Of a stretch of 63,034 nt of DNA, positions 17,444 through 26,411 are shown one piece after another; positions within the stretch are counted from its first letter, which is position 1; each line of letters opens with the position of its first letter. The translations under genes and the position numbers were made by a program. The DNA comes from Lachnospiraceae bacterium (GTDB taxonomy: Bacteria > Bacillota > Clostridia > Lachnospirales > Lachnospiraceae), in the NCBI GenBank assembly GCA_017474455.1, contig JAFVHP010000035.1, positions 1 through 63,034 of the forward strand, read 5' to 3'. Below the pieces are notes generated by a model that was not told the origin of the DNA, ran no database searches, and saw nothing but the letters and a program-made list of their open reading frames with translations.

Positions 17444-19024
17444 TTATCTTTCTCCCGGTCCCGCCAGACAGGCTGTATACATGTCCCTGTTCCAGAGTCT
17501 TTCCGCGCTCTCTTTCCCCAGCAGTCTGCACGCGTTCGCGCCTCCGCCGGTATCGTCGGCCTGATAGACCATGACGCGCAGGGACTCCTGGATCCTCCCG
17601 TCTGTTACTTCTTCCGTATTGTCCGGATCGATCAGATAGACTTCCGGGTATTTCAGCAGCACGTTCGCGATCCGGAACATGTTGTATGGCGACGCGGGAT
17701 TATATATGACCGCAGCCGGTATATTTTCAGAGGCGGCTGCAGCAGCTTCAGCGGTATAAGCCTTTTCTTCCTGATACAGGAAGAGTACTTTGTCCCGGCC
17801 AAGGCCATAGGCATTACAGGCCAGTAAGATCCCCAGCAGGGCACCGGCAGCGGCATACCAGGCAGAGGGCCTGCCCAGGCATCCGGCAGCCCGGCCTGCC
17901 AGCCCGAATATGGCCGATACAACGACCATGACAAACAGCGGACATACCGGCATTACATACCTTAAGGACGACGCACCCAGCAGAAGGGACGTCTTCGCCG
18001 TGACCATAAAATAGAAAACCGATGCCAGAAGGGGCATAAGGGAGCATAGCGTTACACTGCGTTTCCTTATGTCCAGGATGACAGCCAGGATGACGGCTGC
18101 CGCCGCGGCGGCGAACAGACCGCCGAAGACGTATTCGTTTACAACAGGGACAAACAGGGAAAACCTCTCTTTCAGGTTGGCCAGATCAAAAAAGGCCTCC
18201 TGCGCTTCCCTGCCCCTGTAGCCTCTTAAGATGTGCACTGCGGCGGAAGGATATATCAGCACGGACAAAAGGAGTGCTCCTGCCTGCGCCCCGCAGTACA
18301 GCGCCGCTTCTTTGATCCTTTTTTTCAGCACCAGTTCCAGAAGGAAGATAAGTCCGGTGAAGAACAGGAATACGGCATAATAATAATGTGTCAGAAAGCC
18401 GCCCAGCGTCACCGCGGCCATCAGGACAGCCTGCGGCAGAAGGCTCCTGAGAGGAATTCTTTCAGCCTTCATGAACGCGTCGGAAGCGCCAAGGTGCACA
18501 AGGGCGCACAAAAGGACGAAGAACGTCAGCATCGCGTACATCCGGATGAACATGATCATGGACATGGCTGCCGGGGAAAAGCCCCACAGTGCGACCGCGC
18601 ACAATGCGGCTGCGTCCGAACCGCCGCACTCTTTCCGGCGGGCCAGCGCGAACAGCACCAGCTGTCCCAGCACAAAGAATGCGATATTGACGGATATCCC
18701 CTGCCACTTTGAGAATATCTCCGGCGTCACGGAGCATACGAAGTGCAGTACATCATAATATAAAGGCGGGTGCACATCCCACGACTGCACAAGGTGTACG
18801 AGCGGGAAATTGAACCCTTCGCCCCTGACGACATAAAACTCTTTCAGCCAGCTGTCCGTATCGGTCCATACTCTGTCGTCATAATAGAATCCGGCCGTCC
18901 TGTTGCTGGAATAATATGAGTAATATTCATCCTCATGAAAACCCGCCTTTTTACCGCCGAAATACAATGCGCACACGATCTGCAGCACGATGACGGCGGC
19001 CAGAAGTATCCGGCGTGTCATCAT
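17444..19024 (-). CDS. GT-C fold membrane glycosyltransferase (GT39/ArnT-like)
   Basis: An integral membrane protein of about 526 residues with a dozen or so hydrophobic segments. After the first membrane helix, the outer loop has HEDEYYSYYSS, giving the acidic pair used by GT-C transferases, and later DVHPPLYY, typical of the PMT/ArnT group that takes sugar from a polyprenyl-phosphate donor. The start is put at MMTRRILL, 12 bases past the folT stop; the longer frame overlaps folT. Donor and acceptor are unknown. The C-terminal 130 residues form a soluble outer domain. It is sandwiched between folT and tsaE, with no obvious functional link to either. Confidence 0.75.
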   Translation of the reverse strand: MMTRRILLAAVIVLQIVCALYFGGKKAGFHEDEYYSYYSSNRTAGFYYDDRVWTDTDSWLKEFYVVRGEGFNFPLVHLVQSWDVHPPLYYDVLHFVCSVTPEIFSKWQGISVNIAFFVLGQLVLFALARRKECGGSDAAALCAVALWGFSPAAMSMIMFIRMYAMLTFFVLLCALVHLGASDAFMKAERIPLRSLLPQAVLMAAVTLGGFLTHYYYAVFLFFTGLIFLLELVLKKRIKEAALYCGAQAGALLLSVLIYPSAAVHILRGYRGREAQEAFFDLANLKERFSLFVPVVNEYVFGGLFAAAAAAVILAVILDIRKRSVTLCSLMPLLASVFYFMVTAKTSLLLGASSLRYVMPVCPLFVMVVVSAIFGLAGRAAGCLGRPSAWYAAAGALLGILLACNAYGLGRDKVLFLYQEEKAYTAEAAAAASENIPAAVIYNPASPYNMFRIANVLLKYPEVYLIDPDNTEEVTDGRIQESLRVMVYQADDTGGGANACRLLGKESAERLWNRDMYTACLAGPGER

Positions 19025-19035
19025 TTTCTGAAACT

Positions 19036-19599
19036 TCAACTCTTTGTCAAACTCCTTATGGTCTTGCCCAGGCGCCTGTCGACCGCGTACAGTATGACCC
19101 ATACTATGGCCGTATCCACGAACAGCATGACGCCGTTGGACAGGATGCGTGACGGCAGAAGCGCCAGTATCGCTTTCTGATACAGGATCCTGAGCCACAG
19201 TGAATTCAGTCCGACATTCAGGAATGCCTTGACGATCAGTTCCGCGGCGAAGAGCCTGGGGATCGAAAGTTTTCTTTTATAAAGCAGCGTTCCGAAGATG
19301 AGTCCACCCAGCACGGCTGTCAGCGTAAATCCCGGGAAATAGGCTCCCTCCGGCTTCACCAGGTACTTGACGATATCCATCGCGCCGCCGAAAACGGCGC
19401 CGGTCACCGGGCCGAAATAAAAATCCACGATCAGGTTCGGGATCTCGCTCACTCCGATCCTGACGTATGGCCCGATACTGATCGTAGCGACAAACTTAAG
19501 GATTACTGACAGTGCCCCCATGAATCCGCAAAAAGCAAGGATCCTCAGATTTTTAAGGGCAGAAGCTGATGAAAGGTAGCGCTGTTTTAAGTCCGACAA
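19036..19599 (-). CDS. folT: ECF transporter S component for folate (FolT-like)
   Basis: Substrate-capture subunit of an energy-coupling-factor vitamin transporter: 187 residues with about six membrane helices (ILAFCGFMGALSVILKF, FYFGPVTGAVFGGAMDIVKY, FPGFTLTAVLGGLIFGTLLY and others). The TTG start at 19599 is supported by a perfect AAGGAGGTGA site 5 bases upstream. Assignment to folate rests on the tetrahydrofolate riboswitch in its leader, not on the protein alone. The shared EcfA/EcfT module is not next to it. The nickel-type NikQ/NikO genes at 29-31 kb form a separate dedicated transporter. Confidence 0.85.
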   Translation of the reverse strand: MSDLKQRYLSSASALKNLRILAFCGFMGALSVILKFVATISIGPYVRIGVSEIPNLIVDFYFGPVTGAVFGGAMDIVKYLVKPEGAYFPGFTLTAVLGGLIFGTLLYKRKLSIPRLFAAELIVKAFLNVGLNSLWLRILYQKAILALLPSRILSNGVMLFVDTAIVWVILYAVDRRLGKTIRSLTKS

Positions 19600-19605
19600 T
19601 CAAAT

Positions 19606-19644
19606 CACCTCCTTCTGCAGTGTTCCTTACCACATAAGGAGGTG
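19606..19644 (-). promoter_or_regulatory. Shine-Dalgarno sequestering hairpin of folT
   Basis: The leader contains CACCTCCTT (complement at 19636-19644), which pairs perfectly over 9 bases with the AAGGAGGTG ribosome site (19614-19606), with a 21-base loop. When formed, this closes the folT ribosome site. It lies directly behind the riboswitch aptamer and so is its likely expression platform, acting on translation. Confidence 0.75.
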
Positions 19645-19667
19645 CCGTAAACGTCGCCTGCATATGC

Positions 19668-19787
19668 GGCAGCGGGATGCGGGACGGATACCGCAGGTCA
19701 GCCCTTTTCGTCCGGCTGTCAACTCCCTGTACAGCCGGCACTTTTGCCACGGGATCCCGTGGACTACGCATCCGTTCCTACTCTGCC
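19668..19787 (-). promoter_or_regulatory. Tetrahydrofolate (THF) riboswitch
   Basis: On the minus strand the leader fits the THF aptamer. P1 is closed by GGCAG/CUGCC. GAGUAG follows. P2 is ACGGAU/AUCCGU around GCGU and GCGGU. AAGUG starts P3 (CCGGCUGU/ACAGCCGG) with loop ACAGGGAGUUG. Then come ACGAA and a short stem, and the 3' side ends in GCAUCCCGCUGCC. These are the family's conserved blocks in the right order. An extra 16-base self-complementary hairpin (CCACGGGA/UCCCGUGG) is inserted between GCGU and AAGUG. Upstream, TTGCGT, 17 bases and TATATT (19840-19812) could be the promoter. Folate sufficiency would shut off folT. Confidence 0.85.
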
Positions 19788-19907
19788 TGATACAATTCTG
19801 TTGTCCACAAAAATATATCACGCATGACAACAACACGCAATTATGCTATATTGCTAGTTTATAGATAACCAATTCCAGTATTCCCCAAAGAAATGAAGGT
19901 CCGCCCT

Positions 19908-21284
19908 ATGGCATCTGATAAGACCGTTACAGCGGGAAGCCGGATGAGCCTGCTCGAAGGCAGCGTACCGGCGACCCTGCTTAAATTCTCGTTCCCGTTC
20001 ATGCTCAGCACCTTGCTCCAGACCCTGTATTCGACGACCGATACGATCATCGTCGGGCAGTTCCTGGGCAGCCGGGGGCTCTCCGCCGTCTCGAACGGCG
20101 CCCAGCTGATGCAGCTGATCTATCTGGCCTGTATCGGCGCGTCCATGGCCGGCCAGATCCTGATCGCCCAGGCAAAGGGCGCGGGTAATCAGGAAAAAGT
20201 ACAGAAAGTCGTCAGTTCCCTGTTTGTCCTCGAGATCATACTGTCCCTCATCATGACTGCAGTCTCGCTGATCTTTGCAAAGACACTCCTCCGGCTTCTG
20301 CATACACCGGAAGAAGCGGTCCCCCAGGCCTATTACTACATAGTGATCTGTGGGCTCGGCATTATCTTCACCGGCCTTTACAATATGTACAGCGCCGTAC
20401 TGCGGGGACTCGGGGATTCCATACATCCCCTTATCTTCGTTGCGGTGGCCGTCGGTCTTAATATCATTCTGGATATACTGTTTGTCGCCGTTTTCCACTG
20501 GCAGGTCGCCGGCGCCGCTCTGGCCACTGTGATCGGACAGGCAGTCAGCGTAATATTCAGTATCGTATATCTGACAAAGCACAGCCGCGATTACGGCATC
20601 GACTTCGGTATCCGGCAGCAGAAAACGGATGCCGAAACGCAGACGGCTATCATCAAGATGGCTGTCCCGATGGCCATCCAGAGCGCGGCCATACATTTCA
20701 GCTTCCTGTTCGTCACATCCATGATCAATACACAGGGTCTGGCTGTCAGCGCCGCGTTCGCCGTCTTTGGAAAGCTTGAGATGCTGCCGGGCATTATCAC
20801 GCAGGGCCTCGGCCTTGGAACGTCCAGCATGATCGGGCAGAATTTCGGCGCACATAAAAATGACCGCGTAAAAAGCACCGTGCATTACTGCATGCTTTTT
20901 ACAACGGTCATCCAGCTTCTGTTCGGAGCTTTCTTCGGCCTTTTCCCGCAGCTCTCCTACCGGCTGTTCACGCAGGATGAGACAGTCCTTGCCTACGCTT
21001 CGCTCGGCACCGCTATCATCCTCATGCAGATTCCTGCCCGCTGTGTCATGGGCGCCTGCAACAGCCTGATCTCCGCGATCGGATACGTAAAGCTGTCCTT
21101 CATCATCGCTGTCGTGGACGCATTTCTCGGCCGCGTCCTGATCTGCTGGCTTTTAGGCAGCGCGCTGCACCTGGGCACCACGGGATATTTTATCGGTTAC
21201 GGAAGCGGCACATACGTCACGGCGATAATGGCTCTCGTCTATTTCCTCAGCGGACGCTGGGAAAAGCGGAAAGTCCTTGTCTGA
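19908..21284 (+). CDS. MATE family multidrug/toxin exporter
   Basis: A 12-helix exporter of about 458 residues (NorM/DinF type) that extrudes cationic compounds by Na+ or H+ antiport. Typical segments are LLEGSVPATLLKFSFPFMLS at the N-terminus, TDTIIVGQFLGSRGLSAVS, and the second-half equivalent with GLGLGTSSMIGQNFGAHK. The start is placed at MASDKT, with GAAGG 8 bases upstream; a Met five codons earlier has a weaker site. It is transcribed divergently from folT and stands alone, so its substrate is unknown. Confidence 0.9.
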   Translation: MASDKTVTAGSRMSLLEGSVPATLLKFSFPFMLSTLLQTLYSTTDTIIVGQFLGSRGLSAVSNGAQLMQLIYLACIGASMAGQILIAQAKGAGNQEKVQKVVSSLFVLEIILSLIMTAVSLIFAKTLLRLLHTPEEAVPQAYYYIVICGLGIIFTGLYNMYSAVLRGLGDSIHPLIFVAVAVGLNIILDILFVAVFHWQVAGAALATVIGQAVSVIFSIVYLTKHSRDYGIDFGIRQQKTDAETQTAIIKMAVPMAIQSAAIHFSFLFVTSMINTQGLAVSAAFAVFGKLEMLPGIITQGLGLGTSSMIGQNFGAHKNDRVKSTVHYCMLFTTVIQLLFGAFFGLFPQLSYRLFTQDETVLAYASLGTAIILMQIPARCVMGACNSLISAIGYVKLSFIIAVVDAFLGRVLICWLLGSALHLGTTGYFIGYGSGTYVTAIMALVYFLSGRWEKRKVLV

Positions 21285-21321
21285 CGCCTGACAGTCCCAC
21301 GCCACAGCCACGGACCGTCTT

Positions 21322-22239
21322 TCAGATCACGCCCATGACCGATGCCAGCGCCATGATCAGAGACATGGTAACTATGCTGAGGATCGTACTCAGGCAGACG
21401 ATCTTAACGGCATATGTATGGTCCTTCCCCTGTTTCTGCGCATAAACGGCGACGTTTGAGCCGATCGGGGCGGCATTTACGATGATCAGAACAGAACGGA
21501 TCAGGCTGTACTGCCGCGGTATCAGAAGGACGATAAGGATCGTGATCAACGGGATCACGAGGAGCCTGACGGCGCTGACGAAGTAGAGATGGCCTTCGGA
21601 AAACATTTCCCCGATCCTGGTCTGCGCCAGATATATTCCCAGGATGACCATGGCAAGAGGCCCGTTCATGCCTGCCAGGGCTCCGATGGCGGATGATACT
21701 ACAGCCGGCAGCGGGATCCCGGCAAAAAAGATGACGAGGCCGGCGGCGACCGCGATCAGTACAGGATTTTTCAGGATCGCCCCGGGCTGTATCATTGACC
21801 TGTCACCGGAGATCAGCGCCTGTCCGTATGTCCACTGCAGGATATTCAGAAGGGCGATGAACCCCGCCGCGTAAAAAACAGCATCCGATCCCAGTGCCGC
21901 AGTGATCAGCGGTATCCCCATGAAACCGGCATTCGAAAAGGCCGCGCCGAAGTTATCGATCGCGTTCTTCCTGAAAAAAGCTGCCGCGATGAGCATTGAA
22001 ACAGCCAGTATAACCGCGGCGGCAATAAAGCTGATGATCAGCCCGGCCGCCTTATCCGGTGTCCTTTCGGCAATAAACGGGCGGATAAGTGAAGCAGGAA
22101 GCACAACGTAAAGCAGCAGGTTGGCTAACGACCTGCTGCCCTCGTCCGAAACTTTGTGCGACCTGTAGAGCAGATAGCCGATCATCATGTAGATAAACAT
22201 GATGAGAAGCTGTTTTGCTATAACAAGTGCTATTGTCAT
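21322..22239 (-). CDS. AEC (auxin efflux carrier) family transporter
   Basis: A 305-residue membrane protein with about ten helices in two inverted halves. The first half shows ANLLLYVVLPASLIRPF, the second MNGPLAMVILGIYLAQT and VNAAPIGSNVAVYAQKQG, all typical of bacterial AEC permeases, which carry malate, malonate or other organic anions. Convergent with the MATE gene and downstream of the stator-like pair on the same strand with a 24-base gap, so it might be co-transcribed with that pair. The substrate is unknown. Confidence 0.85.
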   Translation of the reverse strand: MTIALVIAKQLLIMFIYMMIGYLLYRSHKVSDEGSRSLANLLLYVVLPASLIRPFIAERTPDKAAGLIISFIAAAVILAVSMLIAAAFFRKNAIDNFGAAFSNAGFMGIPLITAALGSDAVFYAAGFIALLNILQWTYGQALISGDRSMIQPGAILKNPVLIAVAAGLVIFFAGIPLPAVVSSAIGALAGMNGPLAMVILGIYLAQTRIGEMFSEGHLYFVSAVRLLVIPLITILIVLLIPRQYSLIRSVLIIVNAAPIGSNVAVYAQKQGKDHTYAVKIVCLSTILSIVTMSLIMALASVMGVI

Positions 22240-22263
22240 TTTGTCTGTTTATTCCCCTTTCCT

Positions 22264-23220
22264 TCAGCCTCCTGAAGTATCCGAGCTCAGGATCTCGATC
22301 ATCTCCCTGATCATCTCTTCGTCCGTCAGCCTGAACAGGAATTCAACACGTCTTGACGCATCCATATCGATCTTTCCGTTTTCGTCCAAAACAGGGCTGC
22401 TGAAAGATCTGCCGGTCGCCGCAACGACCTTCCTTAAGGCCTCCAGCGACTTCTTATCCAGTATCTTCGTATTGTCCGACAGGCAGTACTGCGCGACCGA
22501 AAGGGCTCGCTGCTGGGACAGTTCCAGGTTGGAGAGATAATCTCCGTCCGTATCCGTATGCCCCTCGATCAGGATCTCCGATACATAATCCTTATACTTG
22601 TCGCTGAGCAGGACGCCTGTGTAGATCGGCAGGAAACGCGAAAGGAATTCCTCGCCGGTAGGTTTTAAGACAAATTCATTGTAATCAAACAGGATGCTGG
22701 CATCGAACGTGATAGCGCCTGTCTGCTCGTCGACCAGGATGTGGAGATTGGATTTCTCGAACTCCTTTTTCAGCGCTTCGATCAGTTCTCCCCTGACGCC
22801 GATGATGTTGTCCAGTTTGAACTGCTGCTCATCCAGAAGGGCCTGCAGTTCCGCCAGCTTGATATCCCTCTCGTTCAGGGCCTCTTCCTGGGACTTTAAC
22901 CTGGCCATCTGCTCATCCAGCGTGATCTGGAGACTGTCCAGTTCCTCTCCCTGTTCGGAAAGCTGTATCCTCTGCTTGTCCAGCTCCGTCTGCTGCAGAG
23001 CGACCAGCGCCCTTTCGTGTTCCAGGTCGTCGGATTTTGCGATGAGCTCATCTTCCTTGCCGAGTAGTTCCAGTTCCTTGGCATCGAACTGTATTTTCGC
23101 GTGCAGTACAGTCAGGGAGATGATCAGCACGAACACCAGAAGAAGTCCTGCCATCATATCGGAATATGACAGCCAGTAGGTAGTCTCTTCATCCTGTTTT
23201 CTGTGATGCGCACGAATCAT
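22264..23220 (-). CDS. MotB/ZorB-like protein with OmpA peptidoglycan-binding domain
   Basis: A 318-residue single-pass membrane protein. Residues 15-42 form the membrane helix with the MotB-type acidic residue near its start (YWLSYSDMMAGLLLVFVLII), expected to carry ions. Residues about 45-150 form a long heptad coiled coil rich in Leu, Glu and Gln. The C-terminal OmpA/MotB domain (ILIEGHTDTDGDYLSNLELS) should bind peptidoglycan. It overlaps the MotA-like gene by 4 bases, so the two make one complex. No flagellar genes are nearby. It resembles ZorB of Zorya defence, but the ZorC/ZorD/ZorE partners are absent. Confidence 0.85.
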   Translation of the reverse strand: MIRAHHRKQDEETTYWLSYSDMMAGLLLVFVLIISLTVLHAKIQFDAKELELLGKEDELIAKSDDLEHERALVALQQTELDKQRIQLSEQGEELDSLQITLDEQMARLKSQEEALNERDIKLAELQALLDEQQFKLDNIIGVRGELIEALKKEFEKSNLHILVDEQTGAITFDASILFDYNEFVLKPTGEEFLSRFLPIYTGVLLSDKYKDYVSEILIEGHTDTDGDYLSNLELSQQRALSVAQYCLSDNTKILDKKSLEALRKVVAATGRSFSSPVLDENGKIDMDASRRVEFLFRLTDEEMIREMIEILSSDTSGG

Positions 23221-24821
23221 TCGGGTCTCCTTTCGCTCCTCTCGCTCCTTTCACGCTCCCTGCGCTCCATTTTGTCGAGCGCCTTTGAGAGCGCCTGTAC
23301 GGCTTCGGCCGCTCTGGCAAAACCGTCTTCGATGCCGGCATAGGAATTACGGACGATCTCCGGGACCTGTTCCGTGGCATCCTTTATCTCTTCGATCGTA
23401 TCCTGGAAGTGGTTCTCGACGCTGATCAGGTTTTCGTCGATGATCTCAAACGTTTCATCGATCTTCCTGGGCATGAGCTGCGTAGCTTTGGAAAGCTCAC
23501 GCAGCAGATCGTCCTGATGGCGCAGCTCTTCGCTGATCACGGCAGCCGATGCCTCGAGGTTGCTCCTGTAATCCGAAAGATCCTTAAGATAACGCTGCTG
23601 CTGTGTCAGGAGCAGGTGGCTGGTGTGGCTTTCTTCACGTACCGTCTCCACATTCTGCGACATCGCGGCTTCGATCGTCTGCACGTTGGCCGCGTAATTA
23701 TTCATGGTATCAAGCAGCGCAGCGGTGCAGGTATTGATCTCCTTGAGATATTCCGCCGTACTTCCCGTCCTGCGCAGGATCTCCTGCATCTGCTTGGCGT
23801 TCTCCTGCTGTGTCTGGTAAGTCTGGTTGATCGTAAAGGCGAGCTGGGAGAATGCGCCGTTTAAGGAATGGTTCATTTCTTCAATAAAAGCGTCCACCAC
23901 GATGGACAGCTGTTCCATCTGGTTCTTTGTGGCCATCCTGCCGAAATCGGAGATCGTCTTGTCAAACCTGTCGAACTGGGGCTCGAGCAGCTGGGCCAGC
24001 CCCTGGGAAAGCTGGTGGGCGACCGTAAGCGCCAGAGACTGTGTAGCCTCTGTCTGCTGCTTCTGGAATTCCATCAGGCGGTTGATGCCGTCCGTTGTCG
24101 TATCCGGCAGCACGTATTTTTTATAAGCACCGATGAAGTCTTCCACCGCATCATCGGCGTCATCCAGTTTTCTCTTGAAAACGTAGTTGAACACAAGGGA
24201 GAACACCATGCCGTAGATCGAAGTATGGAAAGCGACCCTTATACCCTGCATAAGAGGTTCGATACTGTTGGAGATCTCTGCCGTCGTGCCCGTGCTGAAG
24301 CTCTGGAGACCGAGTGAAAGTCCTATAAAGGTACCGAGGATACCAAGGCCTGTCATGGCGCCGGCGACCTGGTTCAGGAGGTTCCGGTGGATCGTTCTGT
24401 CGATCAGGTCCGGGCTGATATAATTCTCGATGTCCGTTTTGTAGTAGGCCTTATCGGAATTCTCGATGCGGTCCATTTCAAAAACATAATCCCGGTAGAC
24501 CTCTTTCAGAATGCTCTCTTCAAACAGGTCACTGTTGTCGTTCTTATACCGCTCCCATAAATACACATGCGTATTCATGGCATCCTTGCGGATCTTCTGC
24601 GTGACTCTCTTGAGATCGGCGATCATCCGGTTCACCGGCGCGAAGCTGTGCAGTTCACAGTTCAGGAAAACTATACCGACGATGAGGAACATGACCCCGT
24701 TGATAATGATATTTGCCAATCCTTCCTTATGTCCTGAAAACAGGTTGAGGTAAAGAAAGACCAGGATCATTGCGATATACACGAATGTCAGCAGCCATTC
24801 ATACCATTTTCTCTTTCCCAT
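23217..24821 (-). CDS. MotA/TolQ/ExbB-family proton channel protein with long tail
   Basis: A 534-residue protein. Two N-terminal hydrophobic segments (about 8-55) and two more at about 150-215 carry the family signature AMTGLGILGTFIGLSLGLQ and LMQGIRVAFHTSIYGMVFSL. After about 230 the rest is a long helical, coiled-coil-like tail of some 300 residues with many Gln and Glu, ending in an Arg/Glu-rich stretch. Classical MotA is about 280 residues and ExbB about 240, so the tail is the unusual part and recalls ZorA, whose tail projects into the cytoplasm. It forms a two-gene operon with the MotB-like partner downstream. Confidence 0.85.
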   Translation of the reverse strand: MGKRKWYEWLLTFVYIAMILVFLYLNLFSGHKEGLANIIINGVMFLIVGIVFLNCELHSFAPVNRMIADLKRVTQKIRKDAMNTHVYLWERYKNDNSDLFEESILKEVYRDYVFEMDRIENSDKAYYKTDIENYISPDLIDRTIHRNLLNQVAGAMTGLGILGTFIGLSLGLQSFSTGTTAEISNSIEPLMQGIRVAFHTSIYGMVFSLVFNYVFKRKLDDADDAVEDFIGAYKKYVLPDTTTDGINRLMEFQKQQTEATQSLALTVAHQLSQGLAQLLEPQFDRFDKTISDFGRMATKNQMEQLSIVVDAFIEEMNHSLNGAFSQLAFTINQTYQTQQENAKQMQEILRRTGSTAEYLKEINTCTAALLDTMNNYAANVQTIEAAMSQNVETVREESHTSHLLLTQQQRYLKDLSDYRSNLEASAAVISEELRHQDDLLRELSKATQLMPRKIDETFEIIDENLISVENHFQDTIEEIKDATEQVPEIVRNSYAGIEDGFARAAEAVQALSKALDKMERRERERSERSERRPE

Positions 24822-24893
24822 GCTTGTCCTCTCCGCTTAAAAGCGCTTGTTCCCGGCTGCATTTCTGCAGCTGAATATACCTATACAATTTAC

Positions 24894-24923
24894 AATATAC
24901 CCCACAAAAAAGGAGAGCGTCAA
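24894..24923 (-). promoter_or_regulatory. Probable vegetative promoter of the stator-like pair
   Basis: On the minus strand TTGACG (24923-24918), 18 bases, then TATATT (24899-24894). The next gene start is at 24821. The facing gene at 25042 is transcribed in the opposite direction from the same 220-base gap. Confidence 0.55.
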
Positions 24924-25041
24924 CTGATCATAAATATGCATTCCTCACCGAAAACTGCTGTGAAAACCGGGCAAAGAAGTTTACAATAGAAGCAGGTCTA
25001 TTTTGTACTTATAGTCGTATTCTGTATTGGGAGGTTGCACT

Positions 25042-26313
25042 ATGAAAAAACAAATCCTTGCGGCCGTATCCGCGATACTGCTCTCTTTGTGCCTCGCCGT
25101 CGGCGCGTTCGGCGCTGTCCCGGCAAAGGCCCTTACCAGGGGCGGATCAGGATCGGAAGAAACTGACGATGCCGGTTACTATGTCCTCACCTATATCTCG
25201 TACGGCGAAGAATCCATGGATGAGGAATACCTCAGCATGTTCGGCATGGCCGGCGGCATCATCCTGGAAGACGGCGGGACAGGTTATATCTATCTGTTCG
25301 ACGAGATAACCGATCTGACCTGGAAGGACAACACGCTGATCATCGAAGATGAAGAAGTTTCCTATACGGTAACGGACGGCGTCCTCGAATTCACCATCGA
25401 AGACCTGGACGATTCCATGAGCCTGCAGTTCACAAAGAGTGACGAGGAGGCGCCCACAAGGGATGAGATCATCGCCATGTTCGAGGAAGGCTACGGCGAG
25501 GAAGATCCCGAAGATCCCGGCTTTGACCTTGAAGAAGAACCGGAGACCATAATCGTATCCACAACAGAAGAACTGATGGAAAACCTGGCACAGAACGCCA
25601 CCCTTATCCTTCTGCCCGGCGAATACAACGTTTCCGAATGGCTTGAGGAAAATGAAGCGGAAGTGTGGGATCAGGAGACATATGATTCCGACGGATATCT
25701 TCCGGCAGGGATCTACTGCGAAGAAGTCTTCGACGGCAGCCAGCTGATCCTCAACGATTTCGATTATGTCACGATCATGTCCGCCGACAAGAACGACCCT
25801 GCAAAGATCGTCTGCGATCCCAGATATGCCAATGTCCTGACTTTTGTGGACTGTGACGACCTGACCCTGGACCACGTAATCGTCGGACATTCAGACGGTG
25901 AAGGTTACTGCACAGGCAATGTGCTCTCCCTTATCTACAGCTGGAACGTGAATGTCATTGACTGTGATCTCTACGGCTGCGGGACTTACGGCCTCAACAT
26001 CGACGACTGCTACAACGTCAGTGTTGTGGACAGCCTGATCCACGACTGCACATACGGCTGCGCCGTCATCACCGACTCGACAGTCGCGATGAAGTATACC
26101 GAGTTCTATGACTGCAAGGAATTTGTCATGTTCGAAGTCTACGAGAGCGACATTGATTTCATCGGCTGTGTCTTCGAAGATCTGGACGGCGAGTTCATGA
26201 GCGAACTGGATGATTATTCGGAAGTCAACCTGATCTGCTGCAAATGCGACGATGACGTGACTGCTTCCTTAGAAGACAATCCTTCTTATGATAACGGGAT
26301 CTATGTATACTGA
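25042..26313 (+). CDS. Secreted protein with right-handed beta-helix domain
   Basis: A 423-residue exported protein. The start MKKQILAAVS follows GGGAGG by 7 bases; a Met five codons earlier is rejected. The signal peptide ends near VPAKA. Residues about 40-130 form a small beta domain (GYYVLTYISYGEESMDEEYL then YIYLFDEITDLTWKDNTL) like those seen in other clostridial surface proteins. An acidic linker precedes a beta-helix from about 190, with short Cys- and Asp-rich turns such as WNVNVIDCDLYGCGTYGLNI. Strongly acidic overall. No catalytic residues or cell-wall sorting signal are evident, so its role is unknown. Confidence 0.75.
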   Translation: MKKQILAAVSAILLSLCLAVGAFGAVPAKALTRGGSGSEETDDAGYYVLTYISYGEESMDEEYLSMFGMAGGIILEDGGTGYIYLFDEITDLTWKDNTLIIEDEEVSYTVTDGVLEFTIEDLDDSMSLQFTKSDEEAPTRDEIIAMFEEGYGEEDPEDPGFDLEEEPETIIVSTTEELMENLAQNATLILLPGEYNVSEWLEENEAEVWDQETYDSDGYLPAGIYCEEVFDGSQLILNDFDYVTIMSADKNDPAKIVCDPRYANVLTFVDCDDLTLDHVIVGHSDGEGYCTGNVLSLIYSWNVNVIDCDLYGCGTYGLNIDDCYNVSVVDSLIHDCTYGCAVITDSTVAMKYTEFYDCKEFVMFEVYESDIDFIGCVFEDLDGEFMSELDDYSEVNLICCKCDDDVTASLEDNPSYDNGIYVY

Positions 26314-26354
26314 TCCGGTACTGACAGAATACTTACAGTATCATCTGAAATCTG

Positions 26355-26385
26355 AAAAGGGACTGCCCTGCGGCAGTCCTTTTTT
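26355..26385. terminator. Bidirectional terminator between the beta-helix gene and larC
   Basis: Stem GGACTGCC (26360-26367), loop CTGC, GGCAGTCC (26372-26379), followed by six T on the plus strand and preceded by AAAA, so it can stop transcription of the plus-strand gene at 25042 and the convergent lar operon. Confidence 0.85.
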
Positions 26386-26411
26386 CATGCTATGCGTTAT
26401 CTTCAGGCTTC

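Noticed and set aside
22264-24821. Complete Zorya defence system
   Set aside because: Only ZorA/ZorB-like parts are seen. The flanking genes are an AEC permease and a beta-helix protein, not ZorC, ZorD or ZorE.
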